Below the pieces are notes generated by a model, which made no database searches, had not been told where the DNA came from, and worked only from the letters and a program-made list of their open reading frames with translations. A stretch of DNA of 6,047 nt. It comes from an uncultured Bacillota bacterium (GTDB lineage: Bacteria > Bacillota > Clostridia > Peptostreptococcales > Anaerovoracaceae). A program made the translations under genes and the position numbers. Where the stretch lies: positions 1 to 6,047 of the forward strand of contig CASEFF010000261.1 of the NCBI GenBank assembly GCA_949287115.1. Direction: 5' to 3'. Positions 5,738 through 6,047 of this stretch are shown one piece after another. Each line of letters opens with the position of its first letter. The first letter of the stretch is position 1.

Positions 5738-6047
5738 TTAGTTTTCCTTTACGTTTTCCACTTTCCTCGACACGAGGACCAGCACGATGCACGCAATGGC
5801 GCATACGGCCGTAAGTATATACAATCCCGTTCCGATAACGTTGACTATGGCGTCCACATCGAAGTTGGCAAGTATACCGTCAAAATAGTCTCCCGATTCC
5901 CATGCGTCTGCTGTTCCCCAGCCTTCATACCAAGGCATGAACAGGCATGCCACTACGTTCATCACCGTCATGAGCAGGAACAGGAACGACATTCTTCTCG
6001 TATCTCCGACGGCCAGTCCGGTCTTCGGATTTACAGGGAACGCGACA
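5738..6047 (-). CDS. Unrecognised small membrane protein, C-terminal part (5' end outside window)
   Basis: I do not recognise this family. The frame is open from the right edge of the window to TAA at 5740-5738, giving 102 visible residues. The first 18 contain NPKTGLAVGDTRR, which reads like real coding sequence, so the ATG at 5992 is probably internal; its only candidate ribosome site, GGAG, is 11 bases upstream, rather far. Two hydrophobic helices are visible, at about residues 20-38 and 70-93, separated by an acidic, Trp/Tyr-rich loop (WYEGWG, DAWESGDYFDG) and ending in a short charged tail RKVENVKEN. The topology suggests the loop is outside and the tail inside. It has its own terminator before echA, so it is not clearly part of the hydrogenase operon. 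If the start is 5992, it is an 84-residue protein. Confidence 0.65.
   Translation of the reverse strand, partial: VAFPVNPKTGLAVGDTRRMSFLFLLMTVMNVVACLFMPWYEGWGTADAWESGDYFDGILANFDVDAIVNVIGTGLYILTAVCAIACIVLVLVSRKVENVKEN

Noticed and set aside
5598..5804. 68-codon minus-strand frame in the intergenic region
   Set aside because: It spans the terminator hairpin and overlaps the end of the upstream gene in another frame; no convincing ribosome site or conserved motif.
1..6047. tRNA, rRNA, CRISPR array, insertion sequence or att site
   Set aside because: No cloverleaf, regularly spaced identical repeats, transposase or terminal inverted repeats were seen; the only repeat is the ferredoxin module array.

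Overview
The window holds a near-complete six-gene operon, all on the minus strand, for an energy-converting (Ech-type, group 4) membrane-bound [NiFe] hydrogenase in the order echA-B-C-D-E-F. Shine-Dalgarno sites matching AGGAGG, TATAAT-type promoter elements and a rho-independent terminator argue for a bacterium. Moderate base composition, frequent AGA/AGG and ATA codons and the Ech system suggest an anaerobic fermenter, most likely Firmicutes/Clostridia. This placement is inference; methanogenic archaea carry the same gene order but would not be expected to show these signals.

Layout in transcription order, right to left. 6047-5738: the C-terminal part of an unrecognised small membrane protein whose start lies outside the window, followed by a strong GC hairpin terminator (5698-5665). 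5664-5448: an intergenic regulatory region with two candidate promoters; the upstream one overlaps a sequence resembling a Rex (NADH/NAD+ sensor) operator. 5447-3519: echA (NuoL-like ion-translocating subunit). 3519-2650: echB (NuoH-like membrane anchor). 2636-2127: echC (NuoB-like small subunit with the proximal [4Fe-4S] cluster). 2127-1768: echD (NuoC-like). 1749-667: echE (NuoD-like catalytic large subunit with both NiFe-binding CxxC motifs). 656-1: echF, a ferredoxin subunit that runs off the left edge.

How the genes work together (family knowledge): EchF takes electrons from reduced ferredoxin, EchC passes them to the NiFe site in EchE where protons become H2, and the redox energy drives H+ or Na+ pumping through EchA/EchB. 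The reverse direction is also possible. No NADH-oxidising module is present in the window, consistent with ferredoxin as partner. Genes are 1-bp overlapped or separated by 10-18 nt, so they are one translationally coupled unit.

The most unusual feature is echF. Instead of the usual small protein with two [4Fe-4S] clusters, it contains a second complete two-cluster module and begins a third before the window ends, joined by Ala/Asp/Glu-rich linkers. Its DNA still shows a 234-bp repeat period, indicating tandem in-frame duplication into a hydrogenase-linked polyferredoxin.
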